From Acinetobacter halotolerans (lineage in GTDB: Bacteria; Pseudomonadota; Gammaproteobacteria; Pseudomonadales; Moraxellaceae): DNA of 64,000 nucleotides. Each line of letters starts with the position of its first letter. Position 1 is the first letter of the stretch. Of this stretch, positions 1-9,693 are shown piece after piece. The translations under genes and the position numbers were made by a program. The stretch is taken from positions 248,001 through 312,000 of the forward strand of contig NZ_SGIM01000001.1 in the NCBI RefSeq assembly GCF_004208515.1. Reading direction: 5' to 3'. Below the pieces are notes generated by a model. That model did not search any database and had not been told where the DNA came from. It worked only from the letters and a program-made list of their open reading frames with translations.

Positions 1-15
1 GCTATTTCGAAACTC

Positions 16-91
16 TGGTGGAGCCAAGCGGGATCGAACCGCTGACCTCTACAATGCCATTGTAGCGCTCTACCAACTGAGCTATGGCCCC
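16..91 (-). tRNA. tRNA-Ala, anticodon GGC
   Basis: Read on the minus strand this 76-nt stretch folds as a full cloverleaf. The acceptor stem starts GGGGCCA and the 3' end is a genome-encoded CCA. The anticodon stem CTACA/TGTAG holds the loop ATGGCAT, giving anticodon GGC. The acceptor stem contains the G3:U70 wobble pair, the main identity element for alanyl-tRNA synthetase, which supports the assignment independently of the anticodon. It lies 57 nt downstream of gltX on the same strand and may be cotranscribed with it. Confidence 0.97.
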
Positions 92-148
92 AGTTTGTGT
101 GAGGCAATATTAGGGGGATTGCACTCACACGTCAATGATTATGTTGGA

Positions 149-1657
149 TTAACTTTCACTATTTGCATCAATTTTCGGCAATTTTAGTGATTCATTTAAT
201 TTTTCCCACACTTTAAGTTCTTTCTTGCTTGGCGAACCTACAATTTCTAAAGCATGACGTAAACGCGCAAAAGTTAAATCAGGACCAATCGTCACCATCG
301 CTTGCATCACAGGGGTTGAGCTGGTTGAACCTGCAATGGCAATAAAAAAGGCAGGCATGAAATCACGCAATTTAATTTCCATTTGATTTGCCAAGTCCAT
401 GAGCGTTTGGCTCACCGTGTCGTTGTTCCATGTGAACTGGCTTTCTAAGCGCCAAATCGCGAACTGTAAGCTTTGACGAACTTGTTCTTCAGTCAACTTT
501 TTGCTTTCAAATTGTTCTTTGCTGATTTGTGGCATGTGATTGAAGTAAAAACCAGCCCAATTCACAGCTTCTGACAACAAGTTGATTCGCGGTTGAATCG
601 CAGCAGCAATTTCTTCTAAAGTCTTTGGATCATTTTTCCATGTTAATAAACGTTCTAATAATTGTGCAGGTGTGAGTGCTTTTATCCATTGACCATTCAA
701 CCAATTCAGTTTTTCAACATCAAAGATTGGGCCACCCAGTGAAACACGTTGTACGTCAAAGTTGTCCACCATGTCTTGTAGGGTGAACACTTCGCGCTCG
801 TCAGGCATCGACCAGCCCATACGACCTAAATAATTCAATAATGCTTCAGGTAAGACACCGATATCGCGGTAGTAGTTGATCGAGGTTGGGTTTTTACGTT
901 TTGAAAGTTTTGATTTGTCTGGGTTACGCAATAAAGGCATATGGCACAGTGCTGGCATGTCCCAACCAAAATATTGATAAAGTAATTGGTGTTTCGGTGC
1001 AGAAGGGAGCCATTCTTCACCGCGTAACACGTGGGTGATTTCCATCAAATGATCATCCACGACGTTTGCAAGGTGATAGGTTGGCAAGCCATCCGTTTTT
1101 AGCAAAACTTGCATATCGACTTGTGCCCATGGAATTTCGACTTCACCACGTAACATATCATTGATTTTACAGATACCTTGTTCAGGCACTTTCATACGAA
1201 TGACGTGTGGTTCACCCGCAGTAAGACGACGTTGAACTTCTTCTTGTGAGAGTTTTAGACCACGGCCGTCATATTTTGGTGTTTCACCACGTGCTTGTTG
1301 TTCTGCACGCATTTGATCGAGTTCTTCTGCAGTTGCAAAACAATAAAAAGCATGACCTTTTTCAACCAATTCAAGTGCATATTGTTTATATATGCCCATA
1401 CGTTCAGATTGGCGATATGGGGCATGTGGGCCACCCACATCTGGGCCTTCTGACCAATTTAAGCCTAACCAGCGTAAAGAATCTAAAATCATCTTTTCAG
1501 ATTCAGGTGTTGAACGAAGCTGATCCGTATCTTCGATACGTAAAATGAATTCACCACCGTGCTGTTGAGCAAAACATAAATTAAATAATGCAATATAGGC
1601 AGTGCCTACATGAGGAAAGCCTGTAGGAGAGGGCGCAATGCGAGTACGAACTGTCAT
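149..1657 (-). CDS. gltX: Glutamyl-tRNA synthetase
   Basis: 502-residue class I aminoacyl-tRNA synthetase that charges tRNA-Glu with glutamate in the cytoplasm. The HIGH-type signature is [11 protein letters not shown] at residues 9-19 and the KMSKS-type loop reads KLSKR near residue 250. Length is normal for a discriminating bacterial GltX of about 470-500 residues. The C-terminal third is the alpha-helical anticodon-binding region. The ATG start is followed directly by the catalytic N-terminus, so no earlier start is needed. The gene lies between a small exported-protein gene upstream and tRNA-Ala downstream, all on the minus strand. A candidate -10 element lies about 33 nt before the start. 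Confidence 0.97.
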   Translation of the reverse strand: MTVRTRIAPSPTGFPHVGTAYIALFNLCFAQQHGGEFILRIEDTDQLRSTPESEKMILDSLRWLGLNWSEGPDVGGPHAPYRQSERMGIYKQYALELVEKGHAFYCFATAEELDQMRAEQQARGETPKYDGRGLKLSQEEVQRRLTAGEPHVIRMKVPEQGICKINDMLRGEVEIPWAQVDMQVLLKTDGLPTYHLANVVDDHLMEITHVLRGEEWLPSAPKHQLLYQYFGWDMPALCHMPLLRNPDKSKLSKRKNPTSINYYRDIGVLPEALLNYLGRMGWSMPDEREVFTLQDMVDNFDVQRVSLGGPIFDVEKLNWLNGQWIKALTPAQLLERLLTWKNDPKTLEEIAAAIQPRINLLSEAVNWAGFYFNHMPQISKEQFESKKLTEEQVRQSLQFAIWRLESQFTWNNDTVSQTLMDLANQMEIKLRDFMPAFFIAIAGSTSSTPVMQAMVTIGPDLTFARLRHALEIVGSPSKKELKVWEKLNESLKLPKIDANSES

Positions 1658-1689
1658 AAGTGATCGGCGTTTAAATTAAAATTTGAACT

Positions 1690-1695
1690 ATTATA
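1690..1695 (-). promoter_or_regulatory. Candidate -10 element for gltX
   Basis: The minus strand reads TATAAT here, 33 nt upstream of the gltX ATG and just past the terminator of the preceding gene. No convincing -35 hexamer is visible at 16-18 nt spacing, because that position falls inside the terminator hairpin. This is a position-based suggestion only. Confidence 0.35.
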
Positions 1696-1697
1696 AC

Positions 1698-1727
1698 GAA
1701 AAAGCCTAGTCACGGTATGACTAGGCT
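1698..1727 (-). terminator. Rho-independent terminator of the small exported-protein gene
   Basis: A perfect 10-bp inverted repeat (AGCCTAGTCA and its complement, 5-nt loop) is followed on the minus strand by a T run. It lies between the end of the 101-residue gene at 1762 and the start of gltX, so gltX should have its own promoter. Confidence 0.85.
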
Positions 1728-1761
1728 CATTTAAACATGAGATGAATTACATATTTAATCG

Positions 1762-2067
1762 TTAAGAACTATGTGGTTGGAATATGGTTTGCACAAAACG
1801 AGAAAAACGCTCGTGTTGACTGGCAAAGAATGTTTGAGTGGGGGTGGTACGAATCGTATTTAGCATTTTTAACTCATCATCTGTGCTAGATAATGATAAT
1901 GAAGTATTACGTTTTTGCTGATCAAGTGCTTTAACAATAGGTGAAGTCGTTTTTTCGAGTGTTTTTAAACTATTATTTTCTTTAATTGCAGCTGCATGCC
2001 CAACTTGTACAGAGCAGGCTAAAAATAAACTTAGGCAAAGTGCTTTTTTCAATTCTAATGCTCGCAT
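1762..2067 (-). CDS. Small putative exported protein, unknown function
   Basis: 101 residues; I do not recognise the family. Residues 1-26 look like a Sec signal peptide: positive N-terminus with two lysines, hydrophobic core ALCLSLFLACSVQVG, and a likely cleavage after HAA or HAAA. The mature part of about 75 residues is polar and Ser/Thr/Lys rich, with no cysteines and no motif I can name. A good ribosome-binding site (AAGGGGA about 9 nt before the ATG), a signal peptide and a strong terminator at 1698-1727 support a real monocistronic gene. The 5' untranslated region contains a small inverted repeat, CGTCT-TGAT-AGACG (2092-2105). Confidence 0.7.
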   Translation of the reverse strand: MRALELKKALCLSLFLACSVQVGHAAAIKENNSLKTLEKTTSPIVKALDQQKRNTSLSLSSTDDELKMLNTIRTTPTQTFFASQHERFSRFVQTIFQPHSS

Positions 2068-2474
2068 TGCTCACATCCCCTTTTGATTTGTCGTCTATCA
2101 AGACGAACCAAATAACTAATAATTTGCTTTATAGATACAATTCAAACATAAAAAATAATAAAAAAGTAGAACTGTGTCACATTTTTTACAAAAAATATAA
2201 AATTTAGACACCTGACTGCCTATATTTATAACAGTGTTGCTACTTTGTACACAATACAAATTTAGCAAGCAAATGTGTAGAAAGCGTGGAGGCTGTCACT
2301 TTTCTAATTTTAGCTCACAATGTCTCGTTGTATATTTATAGTGCAATAGATAGTTTGTAGCGGTATATCTTAAATGCAGAATAATAATCTAATTATTAAT
2401 ATAACCATATGATTGTAAAGCTATTTGACACTAAATATAGTGTTTATAAATGGGGTCTGATGAGTAAGAAATAA
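2068..2474. other. Divergent intergenic region between small exported-protein gene and sulfate-binding protein gene
   Basis: 407 nt, very AT-rich, with no credible gene; short ORFs here have no start signals. It contains the inverted repeat CGTCTATCAAGACG at 2092-2105 in the leader of the minus-strand gene and the candidate sulfate-binding-protein promoter/operator at 2425-2452. I see nothing else recognisable. Confidence 0.6.
2425..2452 (+). promoter_or_regulatory. Candidate promoter with overlapping palindrome upstream of the sulfate-binding protein gene
   Basis: TTGACA at 2425-2430 is a consensus -35. A weak -10 (TAAATG, 16-nt spacing) follows. Overlapping them is the perfect inverted repeat CACTA-AATA-TAGTG (2429-2442), placed where a repressor or activator could act. 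CysB control would be expected for a sulfate-binding protein, but this palindrome is not a clear CysB site. The gene start is 23 nt downstream of the -10. Confidence 0.4.
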
Positions 2475-3467
2475 ATGAAAATAGTAATAACAACATTTTT
2501 GCTGTTGAGTTTAACTGGTGTAGCTCAAGCAGCGACAGCTTTTCTAAATGTATCATATGATCCAACGCGTGAGTTTTATCAAGAATATAATCAGGCGTTT
2601 GGGCAGTATTGGAAGCAAAGGACAGGTCAAGACGTTAATTTTAAACAGTCACATGGCGGGTCGGGTAAGCAGGCTCGATCCGTGATCGATGGTCTACAAG
2701 CAGATGTGGTGACTTTAGCACTTGCCAATGATATCGATGAAATAGCGAATGCTGGTTTAATTCGAAAAGATTGGCAAAAACAATTTAAAAATAATTCTGC
2801 ACCTTATACTTCAACCGTTGTCTTTTTAGTTCGCAAAGGCAACCCAAAGCATATTCGTGATTGGAATGACTTAACTAAAGATGGCGTTGAAATTATTACC
2901 CCAAATCCTAAAACAGGCGGTGCGCCGCGTTGGATTTATTTATCTGCTTGGGGTTATGCATTAAAACAACCCGCTGGAAATGATGCAAAAGCGCGTGAGT
3001 TAGTCAAAAAACTTTACCATAATGTCAAAGTTCTAGACTCAGGTGCACGTGGTTCTTTAACGACTTTTGCTGAACGTGGTATTGGTGATGTGCTGTTATC
3101 TTGGGAAAATGAAGCGTTATTGGCAACTCAAGGTTTGGGAAAAGATAAATTTGAAATCATTTATCCCTCTATTTCGATTTTGGCAGAGCCTTCTGTTGCA
3201 GTCGTCGATAAAACAGTAGATAAAAATGGAAATCGTCATTTAGCGCGTGGCTACTTAAACTTCCTTTATTCCCCTTTGGGACAAGAGCTTGCGGCGAAAC
3301 ATTACTTCCGCCCACGTCATCCGCAAGTCGCAGCAAAATATGCAGCGCAATTTCCGAAGATTCAATTATTCAATATTAATGAGGTGTTTGGTGGATGGGA
3401 AAAAGCGCAAAAAACACATTTTGTGAATGGTGCAGTTTTTGACCAAATATATTCTCAAAAGCGATAG
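2475..3467 (+). CDS. sbp: Periplasmic sulfate/thiosulfate-binding protein
   Basis: 330 residues with a signal peptide ending near residue 19 (GVAQA). It is the substrate-binding component of an ABC sulfate importer that captures sulfate in the periplasm. Family landmarks are [13 protein letters not shown] just after the signal peptide, [11 protein letters not shown] around residue 60, and [10 protein letters not shown] in the middle, where the family usually has NPKTSGG. No permease or ATPase gene is adjacent, so its CysTWA partners must be elsewhere. It could equally be the CysP (thiosulfate) form; sequence alone does not separate these. A terminator follows at 3503. The ribosome-binding site is weak. 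Confidence 0.92.
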   Translation: MKIVITTFLLLSLTGVAQAATAFLNVSYDPTREFYQEYNQAFGQYWKQRTGQDVNFKQSHGGSGKQARSVIDGLQADVVTLALANDIDEIANAGLIRKDWQKQFKNNSAPYTSTVVFLVRKGNPKHIRDWNDLTKDGVEIITPNPKTGGAPRWIYLSAWGYALKQPAGNDAKARELVKKLYHNVKVLDSGARGSLTTFAERGIGDVLLSWENEALLATQGLGKDKFEIIYPSISILAEPSVAVVDKTVDKNGNRHLARGYLNFLYSPLGQELAAKHYFRPRHPQVAAKYAAQFPKIQLFNINEVFGGWEKAQKTHFVNGAVFDQIYSQKR

Positions 3468-3502
3468 AACTAAGCGTCGCCACTTTGAACGGCTTAAGTG
3501 CA

Positions 3503-3534
3503 AAAGCAAATACGCGAGGTATTTGCTTTTTTAT
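3503..3534 (+). terminator. Rho-independent terminator after the sulfate-binding protein gene
   Basis: Hairpin with arms AAGCAAATAC and GTATTTGCTT around a GCGAG loop, followed by a T run. It separates the gene from the rsmH-mraY operon. Confidence 0.88.
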
Positions 3535-3664
3535 TGAATGGAAAATGAGAAGAAAACGGTTTTACCTATGAAAAGTTAAGAATTCTCTACAAAAAGTCGT
3601 TTGGTACTGGCATAAAACAAGGTGATAATGTGCAGTTAAATTTTTAGCTGTTGATTTATCTACT

Positions 3665-4588
3665 ATGTCGCATATTTCTGTCTTACTTCACGAAACCATT
3701 GATGGCGTTTTGGCAGGTCGCGACTCCGGTGTTTTTGTTGATGCTACCTTTGGGCGTGGCGGTCATACCAAATTGTTGCTCTCAAAATTAGATCAAAATG
3801 CACGTGTTTACGGATTTGATAAAGATCCTCAAGCGCTTGAAGTCGCAGCACAATTAGAACAAGAAGATCCTCGATTCAAAATTATTCATGCTAGTTTTGC
3901 GGATATACAATCTGAGCTAGCCAAGATCGGTATTACTGAAGTCGATGGCATCATGGCCGATTTAGGCGTGTCTTCACCACAGCTTGATCAAGCAGAGCGT
4001 GGTTTTAGTTTTATGAAGGATGGACCATTGGACATGCGGATGGACAATTCGCAAGGCCCGACTGCGGCAGAATGGTTGTTGAAAATTGAAGAAGAACAAC
4101 TCGCTAATATTATCTATCAATACGGTGAAGAGCGTTATAGTCGCCGTATTGCCAAAGCAATTAAAGCAGCAGGTGAAATTACCACCACTGCGCAGCTCGC
4201 AGAAATCGTTAAAGTTGCTCATCCAAAATGGGAAAAGCATAAACATGCTGCCACGCGAACTTTTCAGGCGATTCGAATTGCTTTAAATAAAGAGCTGGAT
4301 GATATTGAGGTGTTTTTACCGCAAGCGGTAGAATTGTTGAAAGCCCAAGGTCAATTAGCCGTGATCAGTTTCCATTCTTTGGAAGATCGTTTAATTAAGC
4401 AGTTTATTCAAAAAGAATCGACTCTAGCTGAAGATCATGGCTGGGGCATGCCGCAACAACGCGTTGATACGCGACGCTTAAAGAAAGTGTCTCGGATTCG
4501 TGCGAGTGAAGCTGAAGTGAAAGAAAATCCTCGCTCTCGTAGTGCATGGCTGCGCGTTGCAGAGCGTATAGAGCAAAAAGGCAAATAA
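3665..4588 (+). CDS. rsmH: 16S rRNA (cytosine1402-N4)-methyltransferase RsmH (MraW)
   Basis: 307 residues. It methylates N4 of C1402 in the decoding centre of 16S rRNA using S-adenosylmethionine. The N-terminal SVLLHETIDGV and the glycine-rich SAM-binding motif FVDATFGRGGHT (about residues 24-35) are diagnostic, as are the downstream MADLGVSSPQLD and AVISFHSLEDR motifs. First gene of a division/cell-wall operon; mraZ, which usually precedes it, is absent here. Its stop codon overlaps the ftsL start (TAATG), implying translational coupling. Confidence 0.96.
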   Translation: MSHISVLLHETIDGVLAGRDSGVFVDATFGRGGHTKLLLSKLDQNARVYGFDKDPQALEVAAQLEQEDPRFKIIHASFADIQSELAKIGITEVDGIMADLGVSSPQLDQAERGFSFMKDGPLDMRMDNSQGPTAAEWLLKIEEEQLANIIYQYGEERYSRRIAKAIKAAGEITTTAQLAEIVKVAHPKWEKHKHAATRTFQAIRIALNKELDDIEVFLPQAVELLKAQGQLAVISFHSLEDRLIKQFIQKESTLAEDHGWGMPQQRVDTRRLKKVSRIRASEAEVKENPRSRSAWLRVAERIEQKGK

Positions 4589-4926
4589 TGAACAATAAAA
4601 ATGATGACGAGGTTCTACCAAACAGCAAAAATGGACTGAAAAAAGTCGTTGTTTATGCTGTACTTGTTGCACTGGTCTTCACGAGTGCAATGATGGTGGT
4701 GTTTCAAGTATTTGAATATCGTCATGACTATCGTGACTTGAGTGCATATATGCGTGAAAGAGATGATTTAAATGCTGAATGGGGGCGTCTGCTTATTGAG
4801 CAGCAAACCTTTGGTGCAACGGCACAGATTGGTTCACGTGCGGTTACGCAACTCCGCATGTTCTCACCACCCGCAGCACAAACCGTTGTGATTTCTTTAC
4901 CTACGACCTCGAAGCAAGATAAATAA
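4588..4926 (+). CDS. ftsL: Cell division protein FtsL
   Basis: 112 residues, single-pass bitopic divisome protein. A short cytoplasmic tail is followed by one membrane segment at about residues 14-37 (VVVYAVLVALVFTSAMMVVF), then a short periplasmic coiled-coil-like region with heptad-like leucines. FtsL forms a complex with FtsB and FtsQ that activates FtsW-FtsI. I chose the ATG overlapping the rsmH stop over an in-frame start 42 nt upstream, because the upstream extension lies inside rsmH and matches nothing in the family. Position between rsmH and ftsI is diagnostic for this poorly conserved protein. Confidence 0.93.
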   Translation: MNNKNDDEVLPNSKNGLKKVVVYAVLVALVFTSAMMVVFQVFEYRHDYRDLSAYMRERDDLNAEWGRLLIEQQTFGATAQIGSRAVTQLRMFSPPAAQTVVISLPTTSKQDK

Positions 4927-4936
4927 GGCATGCTGT

Positions 4937-6769
4937 ATGGCAGATAAGCGAAGTAAACCGATACGAAGAAAACAGCAGTCTATTTCGGCAAAACCAACAC
5001 TTGCTTTGGATATGTGGCGGTTTTATTTGCTTTGGGGCGTGGTACTGCTTTGTTTTGTGGTTTTAGTGGCACGCGCATTTTATGTACAAGTGGTCAATAA
5101 AGACTTTTTGCAAAACAAGGCCAATGCCAATATTTTAAGGACTGAACGTCTAGAAGCGATGCGTGGCGTGATTAGTGATCGTCACGGTGTGCCGCTGGCA
5201 ATCAGTACGCCGATCATGAAAATCGTAATTGACCCAAGAGATTATTGGGATGCTAAAAAACAATTTAATGAAATTACTGAAGAACTCAAAAAAGATCCGA
5301 CCAATCGCCGCCTAAAACGTCAATTGCCCAATAAAAACTTAAACTTAGATGAATTGGCTGATGCGGTTGGGATTGACCGTAAAGTTTTAAAGCAACAAAT
5401 GAATGATCGGGCTCGTTCACGTTATTTGGTATTGCAAAAAGAGATTCCACCGCAACAAGCAGATTTAATTTTAAAGCGCAATTTTCAGGGTGTTTATACT
5501 GAGAAAAGTTATAAACGTTATTACCCTCAGCCTCAAGCAAATGCACAAATTATTGGTTTGACCAATAGTGAAGGCACGGGTATCGAAGGCTTAGAAATGC
5601 AGTTGAATACACGACTGGCAGGGGTTGATGGCGAACAGAAGATTATCCGTGATAAAAAAGGCAATCGCCTCAAAGTTTCTGAAGTGATCAAAGAGGTCGA
5701 ATCAGGCGAAAATATCACCCTGAGTATCGATTCACGATTGCAATATATTATGTATCGCGAGTTGACTGCCGCGGGTGTTGCAAACAATGCACGTTCAGCC
5801 ACAGCGATTGCTGTCGATGTCAAAACGGGTGAAATCTTGGCGATGACCAGTTGGCCATCTTATAACCCAAATGATAAGGGCGGGCTTTCAAATAAAGATG
5901 CCATGCGTAACCGTGGTGCGATTGATATGTTTGAACCGGGTTCAACCATGAAGCCATTTACCGTTGCTGCTGCATTAGAAAGTGGTCAATACACACCGAA
6001 TTCAATTATCAATACCGCACCAGGGTCGATGCGTTTGGGTTGGCATACCATTCGTGATACCCATAACTATGGTGCGCTGACATTGACAGGTGTGATTGTT
6101 AAATCATCAAACGTGGGTTCAGCGAAACTTGCCTTGTCTTTGCCTAAAGATGCTTTGCCGTCCTTTTTCCGTCGTGTCGGTTTTGGTCAGCGTTCGGATG
6201 TGAGATTTCCAGGTGAGAGTGCAGGTTTACTCTACTCTGGAGATAAGCTCAATTCTTCACAACTGGGTACGATGGCTTACGGTTATGGTTTGAATGCCAC
6301 GATTTTACAGCTTGCACAAGGTTATGCGATGTTGGCGAATCATGGCATGGAAATGCCGTTGAGTTTGCATAAGCTAGAACAAGCACCCGAAGGCAAACAG
6401 GTGCTTGATCCTAAAATTGCAGATCAAGTTTTAATGATGTTAGAACAAGTCACTTTACCGGGGGGTACAGCAAAACAAGCCGTGATTCCTGGTTATCGTG
6501 TTGGGGGTAAAACGGGGACAGCGCACAAACTTCGTGCTGACCGTAAGGGGTATTCAAATAATGAATACCGTGCTTTATTTGCGGGTGTTGCGCCTGTGAG
6601 TGATCCTCGTTTGGCAATGATCGTTGTCGTAGAAAATCCGCAGGGTCGCTACTATGGTGGTTTGGTCGCAGCGCCTGTTTTTGCCAAAATTATGCAAGAG
6701 TCCTTACGCTTACTCAATGTGCCTTTGGATAGACCACTAGATACTTCACCAACTCCAGTGCGTAGGTAA
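4937..6769 (+). CDS. ftsI: Penicillin-binding protein 3, septal transpeptidase FtsI
   Basis: 610 residues. Class B PBP that cross-links septal peptidoglycan together with FtsW. It has a short cytoplasmic tail, one membrane anchor at about residues 27-49, a PBP dimerisation domain and a transpeptidase domain. The catalytic serine is S336 in STMK, counted from this start; the SxN motif is SSN around residue 390 and the KTG motif is GGKTGTAHK near residue 525. The S336 numbering agrees with what is known for Acinetobacter PBP3, which supports the start. It is the target of aztreonam and several cephalosporins. All active-site motifs are intact. Confidence 0.97.
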   Translation: MADKRSKPIRRKQQSISAKPTLALDMWRFYLLWGVVLLCFVVLVARAFYVQVVNKDFLQNKANANILRTERLEAMRGVISDRHGVPLAISTPIMKIVIDPRDYWDAKKQFNEITEELKKDPTNRRLKRQLPNKNLNLDELADAVGIDRKVLKQQMNDRARSRYLVLQKEIPPQQADLILKRNFQGVYTEKSYKRYYPQPQANAQIIGLTNSEGTGIEGLEMQLNTRLAGVDGEQKIIRDKKGNRLKVSEVIKEVESGENITLSIDSRLQYIMYRELTAAGVANNARSATAIAVDVKTGEILAMTSWPSYNPNDKGGLSNKDAMRNRGAIDMFEPGSTMKPFTVAAALESGQYTPNSIINTAPGSMRLGWHTIRDTHNYGALTLTGVIVKSSNVGSAKLALSLPKDALPSFFRRVGFGQRSDVRFPGESAGLLYSGDKLNSSQLGTMAYGYGLNATILQLAQGYAMLANHGMEMPLSLHKLEQAPEGKQVLDPKIADQVLMMLEQVTLPGGTAKQAVIPGYRVGGKTGTAHKLRADRKGYSNNEYRALFAGVAPVSDPRLAMIVVVENPQGRYYGGLVAAPVFAKIMQESLRLLNVPLDRPLDTSPTPVRR

Positions 6770-6772
6770 AAA

Positions 6773-8272
6773 ATGTCGATTAGTTTTCAACAGATACATC
6801 CAATCAACATCGATGCAGCGTGGTCTATGCAGCCTTTTAACGGTTTTTGTTTGGATAGCCGTAAGCTTGAAGCAGGGCAAATCTTTATTGCGTTGAATAG
6901 TTTTAGCCAAGCTGAGAAAACCCGCCAATTTGCCCAAAATGCATTGGATGCAGGTGCATTGGTGGTGATTAGTGAAACTGCGCTAGGTTTAGAAAAAGAG
7001 TGGACCTGCCCAACAGTCCGTCAGTTATTGGGCGAATGGCAAAAGCAATATTTGCAGCATATTGATCCAATATCGATCTTACGCGGTATTGCAGTCACAG
7101 GCACCAATGGCAAAACCACAATTTCTCGTTTAATCGCGGAATTGGTGAGTTCACAAGGACAAGGCTGTGCGGTGATGGGGACCACGGGCAATGGTATTTT
7201 GCCGAATTTGACACCCTCCAGTCACACGACTTTAGATGCATTACAATTACAAAATGCACTGCATGCTTATGCCAAGCAGGGTGCAGCATTTGTTGCCTTA
7301 GAAGCAAGTTCTCATGGCTTGGAGCAAGGTCGTTTAAACGGCTGTGAGATTGAAATCGCGGTCTATAGTAATTTAAGTCGTGACCATTTGGATTATCACG
7401 GTACTTTAGAGGCTTATGCTGAAGCAAAAGCCTTGTTATTTAGATTTACCACCTTAAAAGCCGTGGTGATTAATTTAGACGATGCATATGCTGCCTTGAT
7501 GTTAGATGCCGCCAAGGCTAATCCATCGCAACCTAAAATCTTGACCTATTCATTGACTCAAGCGAGCGCAGATTACCATATTGCTGATTTGCACTATCAA
7601 TTGAGTGGTGCTCGTTTTACGCTGATTGCGCCATCTGGTTTATATTCAGTTCAAAGTCCATTGCTGGGACATTTTAATGTCGAGAATTTATTGGCAAGCT
7701 TAATTGCTGCGGAATATGCAGGTTTTGCTTTGGCTGATTTAGTGCAGTTTGTTCCACAATTACAGGGTGCACCTGGTCGCATGCAAGTGATTCAGGATGC
7801 TGAGCGTTTATTCGTGGTCGATTATGCACATACTCCCGACGCTTTGATTCAAGTGTTGACGACTTTAAAGCGCCATGTCTCTGGTCAGCTTTGGGCGGTA
7901 TTTGGTTGTGGGGGGGATCGTGATCGTGGTAAACGTCCATTGATGACACAAGCAGCACTTGATCATGCCAATCCTGTAGTTTTGACTTCAGATAATCCAC
8001 GGACTGAAAACCCTGAACAGATTTTTGCTGATATGAAGCAAAATATTGACTTTGCTGATCATACGACGCATGAAATTCATGATCGCCGTGAAGCGATTAG
8101 ATTTGTGGTTGAACATGCACAAGCAGGAGATATTGTGGTGATCGCAGGAAAAGGACATGAAAACTATCAGGAAGTTGATGGCGTTCGTCATTGGTTTGAT
8201 GATGTAGTAGAGGTGCAATCAGCAATTACTGCACAGCCACATTCGATACACTCAGCATATCCTGCGCAATAA
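6773..8272 (+). CDS. murE: UDP-MurNAc-L-Ala-D-Glu:meso-diaminopimelate ligase MurE
   Basis: 499 residues. Cytoplasmic ATP-dependent amino acid ligase that adds the third residue of the peptidoglycan stem peptide. The ATP-binding GTNGKT motif starts at residue 110. The DNPR motif (TSDNPRTENPEQ) near residue 405 indicates selection of meso-diaminopimelate over lysine, as expected for a Gram-negative. The gene starts 3 nt after the ftsI stop region with an AGG-containing ribosome-binding site inside ftsI, consistent with operon expression. Confidence 0.97.
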   Translation: MSISFQQIHPINIDAAWSMQPFNGFCLDSRKLEAGQIFIALNSFSQAEKTRQFAQNALDAGALVVISETALGLEKEWTCPTVRQLLGEWQKQYLQHIDPISILRGIAVTGTNGKTTISRLIAELVSSQGQGCAVMGTTGNGILPNLTPSSHTTLDALQLQNALHAYAKQGAAFVALEASSHGLEQGRLNGCEIEIAVYSNLSRDHLDYHGTLEAYAEAKALLFRFTTLKAVVINLDDAYAALMLDAAKANPSQPKILTYSLTQASADYHIADLHYQLSGARFTLIAPSGLYSVQSPLLGHFNVENLLASLIAAEYAGFALADLVQFVPQLQGAPGRMQVIQDAERLFVVDYAHTPDALIQVLTTLKRHVSGQLWAVFGCGGDRDRGKRPLMTQAALDHANPVVLTSDNPRTENPEQIFADMKQNIDFADHTTHEIHDRREAIRFVVEHAQAGDIVVIAGKGHENYQEVDGVRHWFDDVVEVQSAITAQPHSIHSAYPAQ

Positions 8273-8295
8273 GAGTCAAAAGGTAAATAACAAGT

Positions 8296-9693
8296 ATGCA
8301 CACCTCAACCACCAGTACCGTTCCATTAGAACCTTGGACAGCAGAACAATTACAACAAGCGACACAGGGTGAGTGGTATAACGCAAAACCTCTACAAGGT
8401 GAAATCAAGCGAATTTTGACAGACTCACGCCATGCTGAAGCAGGGGATGTTTTTCTTGCATTGAAAGGTGAGCGTTTCGATGCACATGATTTTGTGGCAC
8501 AAGTTGCGTCGCAGGGATGTCAAATGGCGATTGTTGAACGTCCAGTCGATGCTGATATTGTGCAGCTTGTGGTCAAAGATACGCGCTTGGCTTTGGGACA
8601 TTTGGGGGCTTATCGTCGTCAACAGAACCCACAACTTAAAGTGATTGCATTGACGGGCAGCAGTGGTAAAACCACGACTAAAGAGATGTTAGGCAGCATT
8701 CTGTCTCGTTTAGCGCCGACGTTGATTACCCGAGGTAACCTCAACAATGATTTAGGGGTGCCGATGATGTTGCTTGAATTACGTCAAGAACATCGCTATG
8801 CCGTGATGGAGCTTGGGGCGAGTCATCAAGGTGAGATTGATTACACCTCAAATCTAGTGCAACCGCATGTGGCTGGCATTCTAAATATTGGAACAGCGCA
8901 CTTAGGTGAGTTTGGTGGGCGAGAGGGTATTTGTCGCGCGAAGTCAGAAATTTATGCGCACATTTTGCCTGAAGGCACTGCGATCGTTCCTGCAAAGGAT
9001 GATTATGCGGCAAGCATTCGTGAGAGGGCTCAAAAGCATCCAATTTTAAGTTTTGGTGAAGGTGGAGATATCTTTGTCACTGATGTTGAACTTCACCCTC
9101 AATTTTCACAGTTCCGTTTGCATACACCGCATGGTGTTCGCGCTGTGAATCTACCCTTTGCAGGTGCGCATAATGTGGAAAATGCAGCAGCAGCCACCGC
9201 ATTTGCGTTGGCGATTGGGGTTGAACTCGATGATATTGTGCATGGCTTAGAACACGCACAAGGTGCAAAAGGTCGTTTGAATTTTATTCAACATCAACAG
9301 CACCTATTTATTGACGATACTTATAATGCTAATCCAACCTCAATGCGTGCAGCTGCGAATGTCCTATTGCAGCAGCAAGGTTTGAAAGTCATGGTCATGG
9401 GCGACATTGGTGAGCTTGGTGAATCAAGTTGGCAAGAACATCATGATTTAGGCCGAGATTTAGCGAATTTGCCTTTAGATGCATTGGTTGTGGTCGGAGA
9501 GTTTGCTGAAGCAGCACAGCAGGGCTCGGCGCATGCCAAAACATTACATGCATTTGCCACACAAGCAGAGGCGTTACCGTTTTTAATTAATTTAGTGCAA
9601 AGACATCAACCCCAGTCGATGAGTTTCCTCTTCAAAGGGTCCCGTTTCACCCACATGGAAACGTTGATGGCTGATTTGATGGAGAAAATTTAA
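8296..9693 (+). CDS. murF: UDP-MurNAc-tripeptide:D-Ala-D-Ala ligase MurF
   Basis: 465 residues. Completes the UDP-MurNAc-pentapeptide by adding D-Ala-D-Ala. The P-loop reads LTGSSGKTTTKEML near residue 120, the Mur-ligase variant typical of MurF. ELGASHQGEI and the later FIDDTYNANPTSM motif are also MurF-specific. Length is close to the family norm of about 450-460. It follows murE by 23 nt and abuts mraY directly. Confidence 0.96.
   Translation: MHTSTTSTVPLEPWTAEQLQQATQGEWYNAKPLQGEIKRILTDSRHAEAGDVFLALKGERFDAHDFVAQVASQGCQMAIVERPVDADIVQLVVKDTRLALGHLGAYRRQQNPQLKVIALTGSSGKTTTKEMLGSILSRLAPTLITRGNLNNDLGVPMMLLELRQEHRYAVMELGASHQGEIDYTSNLVQPHVAGILNIGTAHLGEFGGREGICRAKSEIYAHILPEGTAIVPAKDDYAASIRERAQKHPILSFGEGGDIFVTDVELHPQFSQFRLHTPHGVRAVNLPFAGAHNVENAAAATAFALAIGVELDDIVHGLEHAQGAKGRLNFIQHQQHLFIDDTYNANPTSMRAAANVLLQQQGLKVMVMGDIGELGESSWQEHHDLGRDLANLPLDALVVVGEFAEAAQQGSAHAKTLHAFATQAEALPFLINLVQRHQPQSMSFLFKGSRFTHMETLMADLMEKI

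Noticed and set aside
1986..2207. 73-residue plus-strand frame antisense to the small exported protein
   Set aside because: Lysine/asparagine-rich translation of AT-rich DNA with no ribosome-binding site.
7095..8218. Long minus-strand frames within murE and murF
   Set aside because: Shadow frames of strongly conserved genes; no start signals and no recognisable protein character.
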